14,290 nucleotides of DNA from an uncultured Rhodoferax sp. (GCF_946221635.1 NZ_CAMIHB010000057.1:1-14290); one strand, 5' to 3'. Shown: positions 1 through 7,714, counted from the stretch's first letter. A program made the numbers and translations. Notes: generated by a model not told the origin, from the sequence alone.

Positions 1-1039
<1,039 letters not shown>

Positions 1040-1128
1040 GGCGTGGTCCGCAAGTCGTACAAAAACTCCACAAAGGCGCAGCCGGGAGGGTAATGCCCTG
1101 CGCCCTGGAGTGAAAGCGAGTTTACATT

Positions 1129-1144
1129 ATTCATAATTATGAAT
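1129..1144. promoter_or_regulatory. 16-bp perfect palindrome between scpA and its divergent GntR regulator (candidate operator)
   Basis: ATTCATAATTATGAAT is its own reverse complement and stands in the 168-bp gap between the two divergent starts. It is AT-rich within GC-rich surroundings, as expected of promoter DNA. A -10-like TACAAT lies at 1165-1170 on the plus strand, so the palindrome would overlap the -35 zone of the GntR gene. A TTTACA -35-like hexamer lies at 1121-1126. Binding by the adjacent FCD-family regulator is inferred from position and symmetry only. Confidence 0.5.
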
Positions 1145-1207
1145 TCAAAACATTGACTGCAGCTTACAATCACGCCAATTTTCTGAACCGAGCGCCCTCA
1201 ACCCCGC

Positions 1208-1879
1208 ATGTCCGCCCTGATGCCTGAAACCCGCCCCGCCGTCTCGCTGGCCCCCCGCCCTCTGTACGAGGAAGTGGCCGAGTTGCTGCGCCAGCGCATC
1301 TTCCAGCGCGCGCTGGAACCCGGCAGCTGGATTGATGAGCTCAAGATCGCCGAAGAGTTCGGCATCAGCCGCACCCCCCTGCGCGAGGCCCTGAAAGTGC
1401 TGGCCGCCGAAGGCCTGGTGACCATGAAGGTGCGCCGCGGTGCCTACGTGACCGAGGTGTCGCAGCAGGATTTGGCCGATGTGTACCACCTGCTGAGCCT
1501 GCTGGAGAGCGATGCGGCCGGCGTGGTGGCCGCGAAGGCGACGGACGCGGAACTGAAGGAACTGCAGGCGCTGCACAAGACACTGGAAGCCGCCGCCAAG
1601 CCGGGCAAGGCCAATACCGACCAGTTCTTCGCGGTGAACGAGCAATTCCACATGCGCCTGCTGGAGATTGCCAACAACCGCTGGCGCGACCAGATGGTCG
1701 CCGACCTGCGCAAGGTCATGAAACTCAATCGCCACAACTCCCTGCTCAAGACCGGGCGCATCGAGGAGTCATTGGCCGAACACCGCGCCATCATGGAAGC
1801 GCTGACGGCCCGCGACCCCGCACTGACGGTACAACGCGTGCGGGAGCACTTTGCGAACGGGCTGGAAGCGGCGAATTGA
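1208..1879 (+). CDS. GntR-family transcriptional regulator, FadR/FCD subfamily
   Basis: This is a 223-residue protein with an N-terminal winged helix-turn-helix (about residues 18-83; LYEEVAELLRQRI, then AEEFGISRTPLREALKVLAAEGLV and the wing RRGAYVTEV). A C-terminal all-helical FCD ligand-binding domain covers about residues 90-220. The expected FCD metal/ligand residues are present: N144 and H148 (NEQFH), H192 (AEHRAI) and H214 (REHF). Such regulators usually sense small carboxylates or acyl-CoA-related metabolites. Its divergent position next to scpA suggests control of methylmalonyl-CoA mutase and of itself. The ATG at 1208 gives the normal family length, but the ribosome binding site is weak. 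It ends 10 bp from the convergent TetR gene. Confidence 0.93.
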   Translation: MSALMPETRPAVSLAPRPLYEEVAELLRQRIFQRALEPGSWIDELKIAEEFGISRTPLREALKVLAAEGLVTMKVRRGAYVTEVSQQDLADVYHLLSLLESDAAGVVAAKATDAELKELQALHKTLEAAAKPGKANTDQFFAVNEQFHMRLLEIANNRWRDQMVADLRKVMKLNRHNSLLKTGRIEESLAEHRAIMEALTARDPALTVQRVREHFANGLEAAN

Positions 1880-1888
1880 AGTGCCGCG

Positions 1889-2518
1889 CTACACGGCCTG
1901 CCCGGCCTGCTCCAGATAGCTCTGTGCCATCAGTCCCAGCTGCTGCTTGATGGCGTCCCGCTGCGCCACCGGGGGCAGTGTGGTGACCAGCACCTGGGCG
2001 GGGCCAATGAGGGAGGTGGTGAGCACAAAGCTCACCAGGCTCGGGTCCTGAAAGCGCCGGTCGGTGCAACTGGCCAGCAGGTCGCAGATGGCAAGCTGGG
2101 CACGTTGGGTCATGCTGGCGGTCACCGCATCGCGGCCCTGGTCGGACGGGATGGCATACAGGGCCTGTGACACGTCCGAGCGCGCCATCTTGGCATCGAT
2201 GAATGCATTGACCAGGGCATGCGCCATCTCGGCCGCCGTGCGGGCCCGGTAGTTGCGGCACACCACCTCCATTTGCCCGATCACGTCTTCCAGGTGTTGC
2301 TGCAGCACGGCCGCCAGCAAGGCCTGCTTGTTGGGGTAGTACTGATACACCGATCCCACGGACACTCCCGCGCGCTCCGCCACGCGGGTGGTGGTCAGAC
2401 CGTGGATGCCGTGCGAGAGCAAAACCTGAATACTTGCTTCGTGAATGACCTTCAAAGTTTCCCGGGAACGCCGCTGCACAGGCGGTTTTCTTGGGCTGAG
2501 ACTGGGTTTTGGCGGCAT
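1889..2518 (-). CDS. TetR/AcrR-family transcriptional regulator
   Basis: This is a 209-residue protein with a TetR N-terminal DNA-binding domain. The first helix spans about residues 19-35 (RETLKVIHEASIQVLLSHG). The HTH spans about 41-61 (LTTTRVAERAGVSVGSVYQYY) and is followed by PNKQALLAAVLQQ, the standard signature. The C-terminal ligand domain (about 75-205) is helical and has no recognisable ligand signature. The start at 2518 (MPPKPSLSPRKPP) gives the basic N-terminal arm common in this family. It faces an SDR gene across 71 bp, so it probably represses that gene and itself. The effector is unknown. Confidence 0.93.
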   Translation of the reverse strand: MPPKPSLSPRKPPVQRRSRETLKVIHEASIQVLLSHGIHGLTTTRVAERAGVSVGSVYQYYPNKQALLAAVLQQHLEDVIGQMEVVCRNYRARTAAEMAHALVNAFIDAKMARSDVSQALYAIPSDQGRDAVTASMTQRAQLAICDLLASCTDRRFQDPSLVSFVLTTSLIGPAQVLVTTLPPVAQRDAIKQQLGLMAQSYLEQAGQAV

Positions 2519-2531
2519 GGCGGAATGCGAA

Positions 2532-2560
2532 TATTAAAACCGAACAATCATTCATATTAT
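2532..2560 (+). promoter_or_regulatory. Candidate promoter/operator region between the TetR and SDR genes
   Basis: The 71-bp gap is AT-rich. TATTAT at 2555-2560 could be a -10 for the SDR gene, with a TATTAA-type weak -35 at 2532-2537 (17-bp spacing). GAACAATCATTC at 2542-2553 is an imperfect dyad (8 of 12 positions symmetrical) of the size TetR proteins bind. It would sit between -35 and -10. This is pattern-based and weak. Confidence 0.3.
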
Positions 2561-2589
2561 TCCTTTCTCTTGATTTTCGAAAGGAATCC

Positions 2590-3477
2590 ATGGCCTCCAC
2601 TTTCCTCATCACAGGTGCCAGTTCCGGCCTGGGCCTGGCCTTGGCGCACCGCCTGTCCACGCTGCCCGGCCTGCACCTGATCTTGCCGGTCCGCCATGCG
2701 GAGCGCGCTACCTGGCTGCGCAGCGCACTGCCCCAGGCGCAGATCAGCACCCCGGTGCTCGATCTCTCGCGCCTGGAGAGCGTGCGCCGTTTTGAAATCT
2801 CGGATGCACAGACACTGGACGCAGTCCTGCTGAACGCAGGGGTGCAGTCGGCCAACACCATCGTCCGCACCGTGGACGGCATGGAGCAAAGCTTTGCCGT
2901 GAACCACCTGGCCCACCACCTGCTGCTGCGCAAGCTGACGCCCAGGCTCTCCCCCCAGGCCATCGTCGGCTGGACCGCCAGCGGTACCCACAACCCCCAT
3001 GACCGTGTTGCGCGGAACTTTGGCTTCGCGGGCGCGCACTACCTGCCGCCGCAAGCGCTGGCGCAGGGCCGCTATACCAGCGCGCCCAATGCGCAGCAAA
3101 TGAACCGCGACGCCTACGCCAGCAGCAAGGGACTCAATGTGCTGTCCGCACGCCACTTTGCGCGGCAGGAGACCGGGCAGCGCCGCTATTTCGCCTACGA
3201 CCCCGGCCTGATGGCGGGCACCGGCCTGGCCCGGGAGCACGGCGCCATGCTGAACATGGCATGGAAATACGTCCTGCCACTGGTGAGCAAGGCCTTCAAG
3301 GGGGCGAGCACGCCCATCGGCTCGGCCTACCTGCTGGCCCGCATACTGAGCGGCGAACACAAGCTGCCCAACGGAGCCTACGTGGATTACACGGGCACCC
3401 AACTTGCCCCCCATGTTCCGGCCGATGAGGACGCCTATGCGCAGGCGCTCACGACATTCAGCGACAACTACCAGTAG
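2590..3477 (+). CDS. SDR-family NAD(P)-dependent oxidoreductase (protochlorophyllide-reductase-like type)
   Basis: This is a 295-residue Rossmann-fold short-chain dehydrogenase. The nucleotide-binding TGASSGLG is at residues 8-15, and NAG is at 82-84. Structural N105 is in AVNHLAHH, catalytic Ser is near S131 (WTASGTH), and the catalytic YxxxK is Y176-K180 (YASSK). The long, divergent C-terminal part and the LNAGVQ and NHLAHHLLL motifs resemble light-independent proteins annotated as protochlorophyllide-reductase-like SDRs; the substrate cannot be told. I chose the ATG at 2590 because AAAGGAA lies a few bases upstream. An in-frame start at 2509 would overlap the TetR gene and adds non-family residues. 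Likely controlled by the divergent TetR gene. Its 3' end overlaps the convergent membrane-protein gene by 20 bp. Confidence 0.92.
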   Translation: MASTFLITGASSGLGLALAHRLSTLPGLHLILPVRHAERATWLRSALPQAQISTPVLDLSRLESVRRFEISDAQTLDAVLLNAGVQSANTIVRTVDGMEQSFAVNHLAHHLLLRKLTPRLSPQAIVGWTASGTHNPHDRVARNFGFAGAHYLPPQALAQGRYTSAPNAQQMNRDAYASSKGLNVLSARHFARQETGQRRYFAYDPGLMAGTGLAREHGAMLNMAWKYVLPLVSKAFKGASTPIGSAYLLARILSGEHKLPNGAYVDYTGTQLAPHVPADEDAYAQALTTFSDNYQ

Positions 3478-3715
3478 GAACCGGCGGTCTGGGCCTCCGC
3501 GCCCCACTCCGTCCTTTGCCGAGGTACGGCAGCGCGAACAAGTACAGCCCCGTCGCCAGCATCAGATACAAGGGCGGCAGCGGCGAATAGGTGATCCAGG
3601 CCGCGGGTTCTCCCCCACCCGACCGCGCAACGAAATTGGCAATGACGGTCAGGGTGAAGACGATGGACAGCCAACGGTGCGACTGCCGTATCCAGTGGTG
3701 GAAGGAGGTGTTCAT
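3458..3715 (-). CDS. Small two-helix membrane protein, unknown function
   Basis: This is an 85-residue protein with two hydrophobic segments, about residues 15-30 (WLSIVFTLTVIANFVA) and 45-64 (SPLPPLYLMLATGLYLFALP), and a basic, proline-rich tail. The N-terminal pattern W-I-R-Q-S-H-R-W-L-S-I resembles small uncharacterised inner-membrane proteins of proteobacteria. I do not know a function. AGGAG lies 8 nt before the ATG at 3715, which fixes the start. The gene begins 14 nt after the VOC stop codon, so it is the last gene of the thioesterase-AraC-VOC operon. Its last codons overlap the end of the convergent SDR gene. Confidence 0.8.
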   Translation of the reverse strand: MNTSFHHWIRQSHRWLSIVFTLTVIANFVARSGGGEPAAWITYSPLPPLYLMLATGLYLFALPYLGKGRSGARRPRPPVPTGSCR

Positions 3716-3729
3716 GCGCGAGTCTCCTG

Positions 3730-4143
3730 TCATGCCTGGCGCCGTGCCTGGATCATCTTCCAGCCGTTGCCCGACGGATCGCGAAAGCCTGCGTCCACAG
3801 TGCCATAGCGATCCATCGGCTCCTGCGTGAACTCCACGCCAGCAGCCTGCATACGGCTGTAGGCAGCGCGGCAATCATTCACTTCCAGCACCAGCGGCGG
3901 CATCGCACCTTTGGCCACCATGGCCTGCAGGGTTTGCGCCGTGGCCGGATCGTGCAGCGGCGGACCGGGCTGGAACAGGCCGAGCTGGAACGATGCGTCC
4001 TCCGGCGATTGCACCGTCAACCAGCGGTAGTCGCCATTGCGCACATCGGTGTGCACCTCAAAGCCCAACTTATCCTTGTAAAAGGCCAGCGCCTCGTCCT
4101 GGTCTCGCACATAAATGCCCACCACCTGTACCGTTTGACCCAT
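3730..4143 (-). CDS. VOC-family protein (glyoxalase/bleomycin-resistance fold)
   Basis: This is a 137-residue protein of one vicinal-oxygen-chelate domain built of two beta-alpha-beta-beta-beta halves. The first half is QVVGIYVRDQDEALAFYKDKLGFEV (residues 6-30). The second is PLVLEVNDCRAAYSRMQAAGVEFTQEP (about 83-109), ending in the typical GFRDPSGNGWKMIQ. These small domains bind a metal or small ligand and range from antibiotic-binding proteins to dioxygenases; the substrate is not predictable. The ATG at 4143 has GAGGGG upstream at good spacing. A longer in-frame reading up to 4548 covers the AraC gene in another frame and is not used. The gene follows the AraC-type gene by 11 nt, a pairing often seen in proteobacteria. 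Confidence 0.93.
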   Translation of the reverse strand: MGQTVQVVGIYVRDQDEALAFYKDKLGFEVHTDVRNGDYRWLTVQSPEDASFQLGLFQPGPPLHDPATAQTLQAMVAKGAMPPLVLEVNDCRAAYSRMQAAGVEFTQEPMDRYGTVDAGFRDPSGNGWKMIQARRQA

Positions 4144-4154
4144 CAGATTTCCCC

Positions 4155-4637
4155 TCAGTTGTGTGAAGGCATTTTTATATCGTCGCCGTCTTGCCGGCGC
4201 TTCTCCAAAACTGCTGTCCTGAGGTCGGGGCGGTGCGCCGCGCTGACGATGCATGCGGGCACGCTCTGCAAACCCACTGCGGCAGCCCGCGCGCGGGCGC
4301 GTGCCGCGCTGGGCGTCTCGCCGGTCACGTCGCGGAAGATGCGGCCAAAGGTGCCCAGGCTTTTCCAGCCGGTCTGGAACGCGATGTCGGTGATGCCCAG
4401 CTCGGTGTCGCGCAGCAATGCAACAGCCCGCTCGATGCGGCGCGTGAGCAGGTAGCGGTGCGGCGGCACGCCAAAGGCTTCCTTGAAGGAGCGCGAGAAA
4501 TGCGCTTCGGACACATGGCTCACCTGCGCCAGCCGCAGCACCGGCCAATCTTCGTGCGAGGCGGCATCCATGCGGTCTTTGGCACGCAGCAGGCGCCGCA
4601 ACAGTTCGGGGCTTTGGCTTACCGCCTCTTCACGCAT
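4155..4637 (-). CDS. AraC-type helix-turn-helix regulator without a sensor domain
   Basis: This is about 160 residues. Almost all is the double-HTH AraC DNA-binding domain (about residues 14-115). The first HTH is LRLAQVSHVSEAHFSRSFKEAFG, then PHRYLLTRRIERAVALL. The second HTH is ITDIAFQTGWKSLGTFGRIFRDVTGETPS. A basic ~45-residue tail follows, and no ligand-binding or cupin domain is present. The start is uncertain. ATG 4637 is listed. GTG 4646 has GGGAG 8 nt upstream, and GTG 4655 would overlap the thioesterase stop as GTGA. Either way, translation is probably coupled to the upstream gene. It likely controls its own operon, in particular the VOC gene. Confidence 0.87.
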   Translation of the reverse strand: MREEAVSQSPELLRRLLRAKDRMDAASHEDWPVLRLAQVSHVSEAHFSRSFKEAFGVPPHRYLLTRRIERAVALLRDTELGITDIAFQTGWKSLGTFGRIFRDVTGETPSAARARARAAAVGLQSVPACIVSAAHRPDLRTAVLEKRRQDGDDIKMPSHN

Positions 4638-4651
4638 GGGCGGCACGCTGT

Positions 4652-5464
4652 TCACTCCCGCTTGCGCACAAACAAGCTCTGCGTCGCCCGCCCGATCAGC
4701 CCCGCCTCGTCGTACAGCGCCGACTCCGCCAGCCCGCCGCCGTGACTGGACAGATGGGTGCGCGCATTCAGGCAGATCCACTCACCCACGGGGCGGCGCA
4801 GCAGGTTGATGGTGAGGTCGGAGTTGACGAAGACATGGGTGGACAGATCAAGGATGGCGCTGATGCCATTCCCGGAATCGGCCGCCACGGCCACGCGCTG
4901 GTAGGGGCTGGGCGCCTCGCCCAGTACCAGCGGATGCTGCAGGCGAAACCAGACCGCACTGGGCCCGCGGAACATGGTGCCCTCCGCCATGCGGGTCTCC
5001 ACCAGATCCGGGTAACCGATCTCGCCGTGGGCAAACGGAAAGCGCTGCACCGGAGAATCCGCCGGCGTCTTGGGTGCCAGCGGCAGGGGGTGGCCGGGCA
5101 GGCCGTGGGGAATGTCCACCTCTCCCGCACGCTGGAACAGCGCGGTGGCACGGATCAACTCCTTGCCGTCGGCCAGGGCCACCGCCGAGAAGTGTCCGGC
5201 ATTGCGGCCCACATAGTCTTCCTGGACCCGGACTTCCATCTCCCCGATGGGCACCGGGCGCAACAGGTTGGCTGTGAGCCGCGCCTGGTGCGACAGGCCA
5301 TGCGCAGCGGCTGCGGCCTCCAGCGCGTGGCTGACCAAGGCGATGGGGGGACCGGCGTGCTGCTGCTGGGGGTGCCAGGGGCCGCGTGTGAGCTGGCTGG
5401 CGCGAAAGACCTGGCCGCCCAATGGAGTGAAGGCCGCGCGGGGTGCGGTACTGGTCTCCGTCAT
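4652..5464 (-). CDS. Acyl-CoA thioesterase family protein (double hotdog, TesB-like)
   Basis: This is a 270-residue double-hotdog protein that should hydrolyse acyl-CoA thioesters in the cytoplasm. The N-terminal hotdog has the family patterns GPWHPQQQHAGPPIALVSHALE (residues 28-49) and LTANLLRPVPIGEMEVRV. The C-terminal hotdog holds AADSGNG (D196), NSDLTINLLRRPVGEWI (T218) and IGRATQSLFVR (Q262). These three sit where the Asp-Thr-Gln triad of TesB lies. Chain-length preference cannot be read. The ATG at 5464 has AGGAG 9 nt upstream. It is the first gene of a four-gene minus-strand operon with the AraC, VOC and small membrane protein genes. Its leader, including the ribosome binding site, overlaps a degenerate family-type intergenic repeat. 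Confidence 0.9.
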   Translation of the reverse strand: MTETSTAPRAAFTPLGGQVFRASQLTRGPWHPQQQHAGPPIALVSHALEAAAAAHGLSHQARLTANLLRPVPIGEMEVRVQEDYVGRNAGHFSAVALADGKELIRATALFQRAGEVDIPHGLPGHPLPLAPKTPADSPVQRFPFAHGEIGYPDLVETRMAEGTMFRGPSAVWFRLQHPLVLGEAPSPYQRVAVAADSGNGISAILDLSTHVFVNSDLTINLLRRPVGEWICLNARTHLSSHGGGLAESALYDEAGLIGRATQSLFVRKRE

Positions 5465-5472
5465 CGCAAATT

Positions 5473-5528
5473 GCTCCTGTTTTAATAGCTATCTGCGCAA
5501 TGTCCACGAGGGCTACAGCACAATTTTC
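5473..5528. repeat. Degenerate Comamonadaceae-type intergenic repeat overlapping the thioesterase leader
   Basis: On the minus strand the segment reads GCTGTAGCCCTCGTGGACAT, then TGCGCAGATAGCTATTAAAA and CAGGAGC. It resembles a short dispersed repeat I recall from Comamonadaceae genomes, of the form GCTxTAGCGCTT...AAGCGCxxxTAGCTATTAAAAxAGGAGC. The inner stem is worn here. The AGGAG it supplies is the ribosome binding site of the thioesterase gene. The match is from memory and was not searched. Confidence 0.42.
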
Positions 5529-5601
5529 TGCATATTCACTGGTGTGCCACACCTTTTCGGACCTGCGTCGCTACATTCTCACCCATGGCCTGCTGCCTCT
5601 G

Positions 5602-5632
5602 CGGCGCCCCCGGTGGGCTTTTTTTTACGCGT
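5602..5632 (+). terminator. Possible rho-independent terminator on the plus strand with no plus-strand gene upstream
   Basis: GCCCCCGGTGGGC (stem GCCC/GGGC with a 5-nt loop) runs straight into eight T residues on the plus strand. The stem is short but pure GC. Both flanking genes are on the minus strand, so it would end an unannotated plus-strand transcript from within 5465-5600 or an antisense transcript. On the minus strand the order is A-run then hairpin, which would not terminate the EamA gene. Confidence 0.4.
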
Positions 5633-6524
5633 CGGAGCGGCGCGACACGAAGTAGACGCCCGGCAAAATGAGCGCGGCGCCCACCAGATGGTGCAGACCC
5701 AGCGGCTCGCCCAGAACACCCCAGGCGGCCAGCGCCGCATACAGCGGGCCCAGGTACAGCGTCACCGCCACCCGGCTGGCGCCCAGCACCTTCTGCGCGG
5801 CCCCGTACATCCAGTAGGCCGCCACACCCGGCGCCAGCGCCGCAGCCACCACCAGCCCCAGCGCGCGTGGGCCCCAGGCCGGCGTACCGGGTTGCCCATA
5901 CTCCCAGAGCGCACATGGCAAGAGCACCAGCACGCCGCCGCCGCAAATGGCCGCCAGCCGCGCCGTGGAGCCCAGCGGGCTGGGCCACAGCTTTTGCAAC
6001 AGCGCATAGGCCGCCCAGGACACCATGGCCGCCACGATCCAGAGGTCGCCCACCACCCAGTGCACCTGTGCCAGCGCCAGCCATTGGCCCTGCACGACCA
6101 CATGCACCACACCCGCCAGCGCCACCACCACGCCCACTATCTGCGCGGGGCGGATGCGCTCGCCCAGCCAGAGCACCGAACCCACGGCAATCAGCACGGG
6201 CGAGGCCGCGTAGATCAGCGCGATGTTCATGGCCCCGGTGGTACGGGCGCCCAGGTACACCCAGGCACCGCACACCAGCATGCCGCAGAAGCCCAGCACC
6301 ACATAGTGGTGCCAGTCCGCCGCAATGGCGCGGCGCTGGGCCCAGAGTTCACGGCGGGCCACCACCCCCAGCAAGGCCCCGGCCAACGCCCAGCGCCCCA
6401 GTGCCAGCGCATAGGGCGCAATGGTGCCGGGCGCCATGCGGGCGACGATGACGTTCACCGCCCAGAGCGAGGGAATCAGCCACAGGCCCAGCAGCGCCAG
6501 GCGTTCCTTGCGGGCGGCGTGCAC
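5625..6524 (-). CDS. EamA/DMT-superfamily transporter, 10 predicted TM segments
   Basis: This is about 299 residues, the usual length for a two-repeat EamA (drug/metabolite transporter) permease of the inner membrane. Hydrophobic segments run through the whole chain, about 10-28, 35-55, 73-92, 98-118, 127-146, 157-178, 186-204, 220-240, 250-270 and 277-294. Each repeat ends with the family GE motif (WLGERIRP near 119-126; LGEPLGL near 271-277). The substrate is unknown. I chose GTG at 6524, 4 nt downstream of the dusA stop. The frame stays open upstream through dusA, but that part does not look like a membrane protein. There is no good Shine-Dalgarno, so translation is probably coupled to dusA. 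Confidence 0.9.
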   Translation of the reverse strand: MHAARKERLALLGLWLIPSLWAVNVIVARMAPGTIAPYALALGRWALAGALLGVVARRELWAQRRAIAADWHHYVVLGFCGMLVCGAWVYLGARTTGAMNIALIYAASPVLIAVGSVLWLGERIRPAQIVGVVVALAGVVHVVVQGQWLALAQVHWVVGDLWIVAAMVSWAAYALLQKLWPSPLGSTARLAAICGGGVLVLLPCALWEYGQPGTPAWGPRALGLVVAAALAPGVAAYWMYGAAQKVLGASRVAVTLYLGPLYAALAAWGVLGEPLGLHHLVGAALILPGVYFVSRRSDA

Positions 6525-6528
6525 GGGC

Positions 6529-7521
6529 TCAGGCCGCGGCCAGCATCTCGCCAGCGGAACCGTTGGCGATGGCCATGACCTCGCGCGCCGGCAAGGTCTT
6601 GAGGCGATGGTCGCTCCAGACCTGGCGCCACTTGCGCGCGCCGGCCATGCCATGGCGCAGGCCCAGCATATGGCGGGCAATGCTGTACCAGGACGTGCCG
6701 TGCTGCGCCGCCTCGCGCTCCATGTACTCCACCATGGCCAATTCAACGCTATCCCTCGTCAGCTCTGCGCGAGCAGCTCCAAAAAACATAGCATCCCACT
6801 CTGCCAGCCACCACGGGTTGTGGTAGGCCTCACGGCCCAGCATCACGCCGTCCACATGTTCCAGCTGTTCGGCCAGCTGCGCACTGGTGGTCAGTCCGCC
6901 ATTGATGGCGATGGTGAGGTGGGGAAAATCTTTCTTGAGCTGGTGCACCAGCGCGTAGCGCAGGGGCGGGATCTCCCGGTTCTCCTTGGGGCTCAAGCCC
7001 TTGAGCCAGGCATTGCGGGCATGCGCAATGAACACGGTACACCCCGCCTCGGCCACGGTGCCCACAAAGTCGCGCACAAAGCCGTAGCTCTCTTCCTTGT
7101 CGATGCCAATGCGGTGCTTCACCGTCACCGGAATGTCCACCGCATCCACCATGGCCTTCACGCAGTCGGCCACCAGCGGCGCCTCGTTCATCAGGCAGGC
7201 GCCAAAGGCACCGCGCTGCACGCGCTCGGACGGGCAGCCACAGTTGATGTTGATCTCGTCATAGCCCCAGTCCTGGCCCAGCTTGGAAGCCTTCGCCAGA
7301 TCGGCCGGCTCGCTGCCGCCCAGCTGCAGGGCCACCGGGTGTTCTTCGGCGTTGAAGCGCAGGTGGCGCGGCACATCGCCATGGAGGAGTGCACCGGTAG
7401 TCACCATCTCGGTATAGAGCAACGCATGGCGGCTCAGCAGGCGGTGGAAATAGCGGCAATGGCGGTCCGTCCAGTCCATCATGGGTGCCACAGAAATACG
7501 CCAAGGATTGGGCTTCAACAT
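6529..7521 (-). CDS. dusA: tRNA-dihydrouridine(20/20a) synthase DusA, with 5' end supplied by an inserted element
   Basis: DusA reduces uridine to dihydrouridine in the tRNA D-loop with FMN and NADPH. The protein has 330 residues. It starts with WRISVAPMMDWTDRHCR (residues 7-23), the DusA signature. NINCGCPSERV holds the catalytic Cys96. Further FMN/tRNA-contact motifs are VKHRIG (134-139), IAHARNAWLKGLSP, INGG (206-209) and VMLGREAYHNP, then RHMLGLRHGMAGARKWR near the end. Codons 1 to about 13 (7483-7521) belong to the inserted DNA and use more A/T-rich codons. The native start survives as a fragment at 9874-9984. The restored protein looks complete. The transporter gene follows 4 nt after its stop. 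Confidence 0.96.
   Translation of the reverse strand: MLKPNPWRISVAPMMDWTDRHCRYFHRLLSRHALLYTEMVTTGALLHGDVPRHLRFNAEEHPVALQLGGSEPADLAKASKLGQDWGYDEININCGCPSERVQRGAFGACLMNEAPLVADCVKAMVDAVDIPVTVKHRIGIDKEESYGFVRDFVGTVAEAGCTVFIAHARNAWLKGLSPKENREIPPLRYALVHQLKKDFPHLTIAINGGLTTSAQLAEQLEHVDGVMLGREAYHNPWWLAEWDAMFFGAARAELTRDSVELAMVEYMEREAAQHGTSWYSIARHMLGLRHGMAGARKWRQVWSDHRLKTLPAREVMAIANGSAGEMLAAA
7475..7485. repeat. Left attachment-site core in dusA (direct repeat with 9905-9915)
   Basis: TCCATCATGGG is identical to 9905-9915. It encodes the reverse complement of the APMMD stretch of DusA. Similarity continues imperfectly on the element side (ACGCCAAGG at 7498-7505 region matches GCGCCAAGG on the right), as expected of an attachment site that rebuilds the gene start. 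dusA is a known integration target of tyrosine integrases. Confidence 0.75.
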
Positions 7522-7537
7522 CTTCTTTTAAATCAAT

Positions 7538-7565
7538 AAGTTACGTAATTTTCGCAGATTGTCAG
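7538..7565 (-). promoter_or_regulatory. Candidate dusA promoter carried by the inserted element
   Basis: On the minus strand CTGACA (7560-7565) and TAACTT (7538-7543) are separated by 16 bp and lie just upstream of the dusA ATG at 7521, which follows AAAAGAAG. Both hexamers match sigma-70 consensus in part. The segment lies inside the element, so it would replace the native dusA promoter. Transcription could also read through from the element's operon. Confidence 0.33.
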
Positions 7566-7618
7566 TCCGTCCAATTTTCGACAATTGCCTACAAACTCAA
7601 GCATTAGTGCTACACGCC

Positions 7619-7644
7619 GTGCAACAAAAAATCTCATGTTGCAC
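7619..7644. repeat. Inverted repeat GTGCAAC...GTTGCAC near the left end of the element (candidate integrase arm sites)
   Basis: GTGCAAC (7619-7625) and GTTGCAC (7638-7644) form perfect 7-bp arms around a 12-bp spacer, about 135 bp inside the left core. The hexamer TGCAAC recurs three times near the right end at 9825-9848, and I see no other copy within the element. Arm-type binding sites of a tyrosine integrase are one explanation; a simple hairpin is another. Confidence 0.4.
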
Positions 7645-7714
7645 CGAGATAGCGATTGGCTTGAATTCGTTGTCTAGTCGCCTCGCCAAGTTTCCCGAGG
7701 GAGTAAAAGCATGA

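Noticed and set aside
2557..3507. 316-residue minus-strand open frame
   Set aside because: It is antisense to the SDR gene, which has a catalytic motif and a good ribosome binding site.
3730..4548. Longer start for the VOC gene
   Set aside because: The extra N-terminal part is the AraC gene read in another frame; ATG 4143 has a good ribosome binding site and gives the family length.
5247..6578. 443-residue plus-strand open frame
   Set aside because: It lies opposite the thioesterase start and the EamA gene, with low-complexity Gln/His/Arg composition typical of an antisense frame.
6745..6795. Stretch in dusA resembling the Comamonadaceae repeat (GGAGCTGCTCGCGC after a T-run, minus strand)
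   Set aside because: DusA length and sequence look normal across it, so an in-frame repeat insertion is not needed; the likeness is probably chance.
7619..7644. Inverted repeat read as a rho-independent terminator for the element operon
   Set aside because: The T-run sits in the loop, not after the stem, so it does not fit a terminator.
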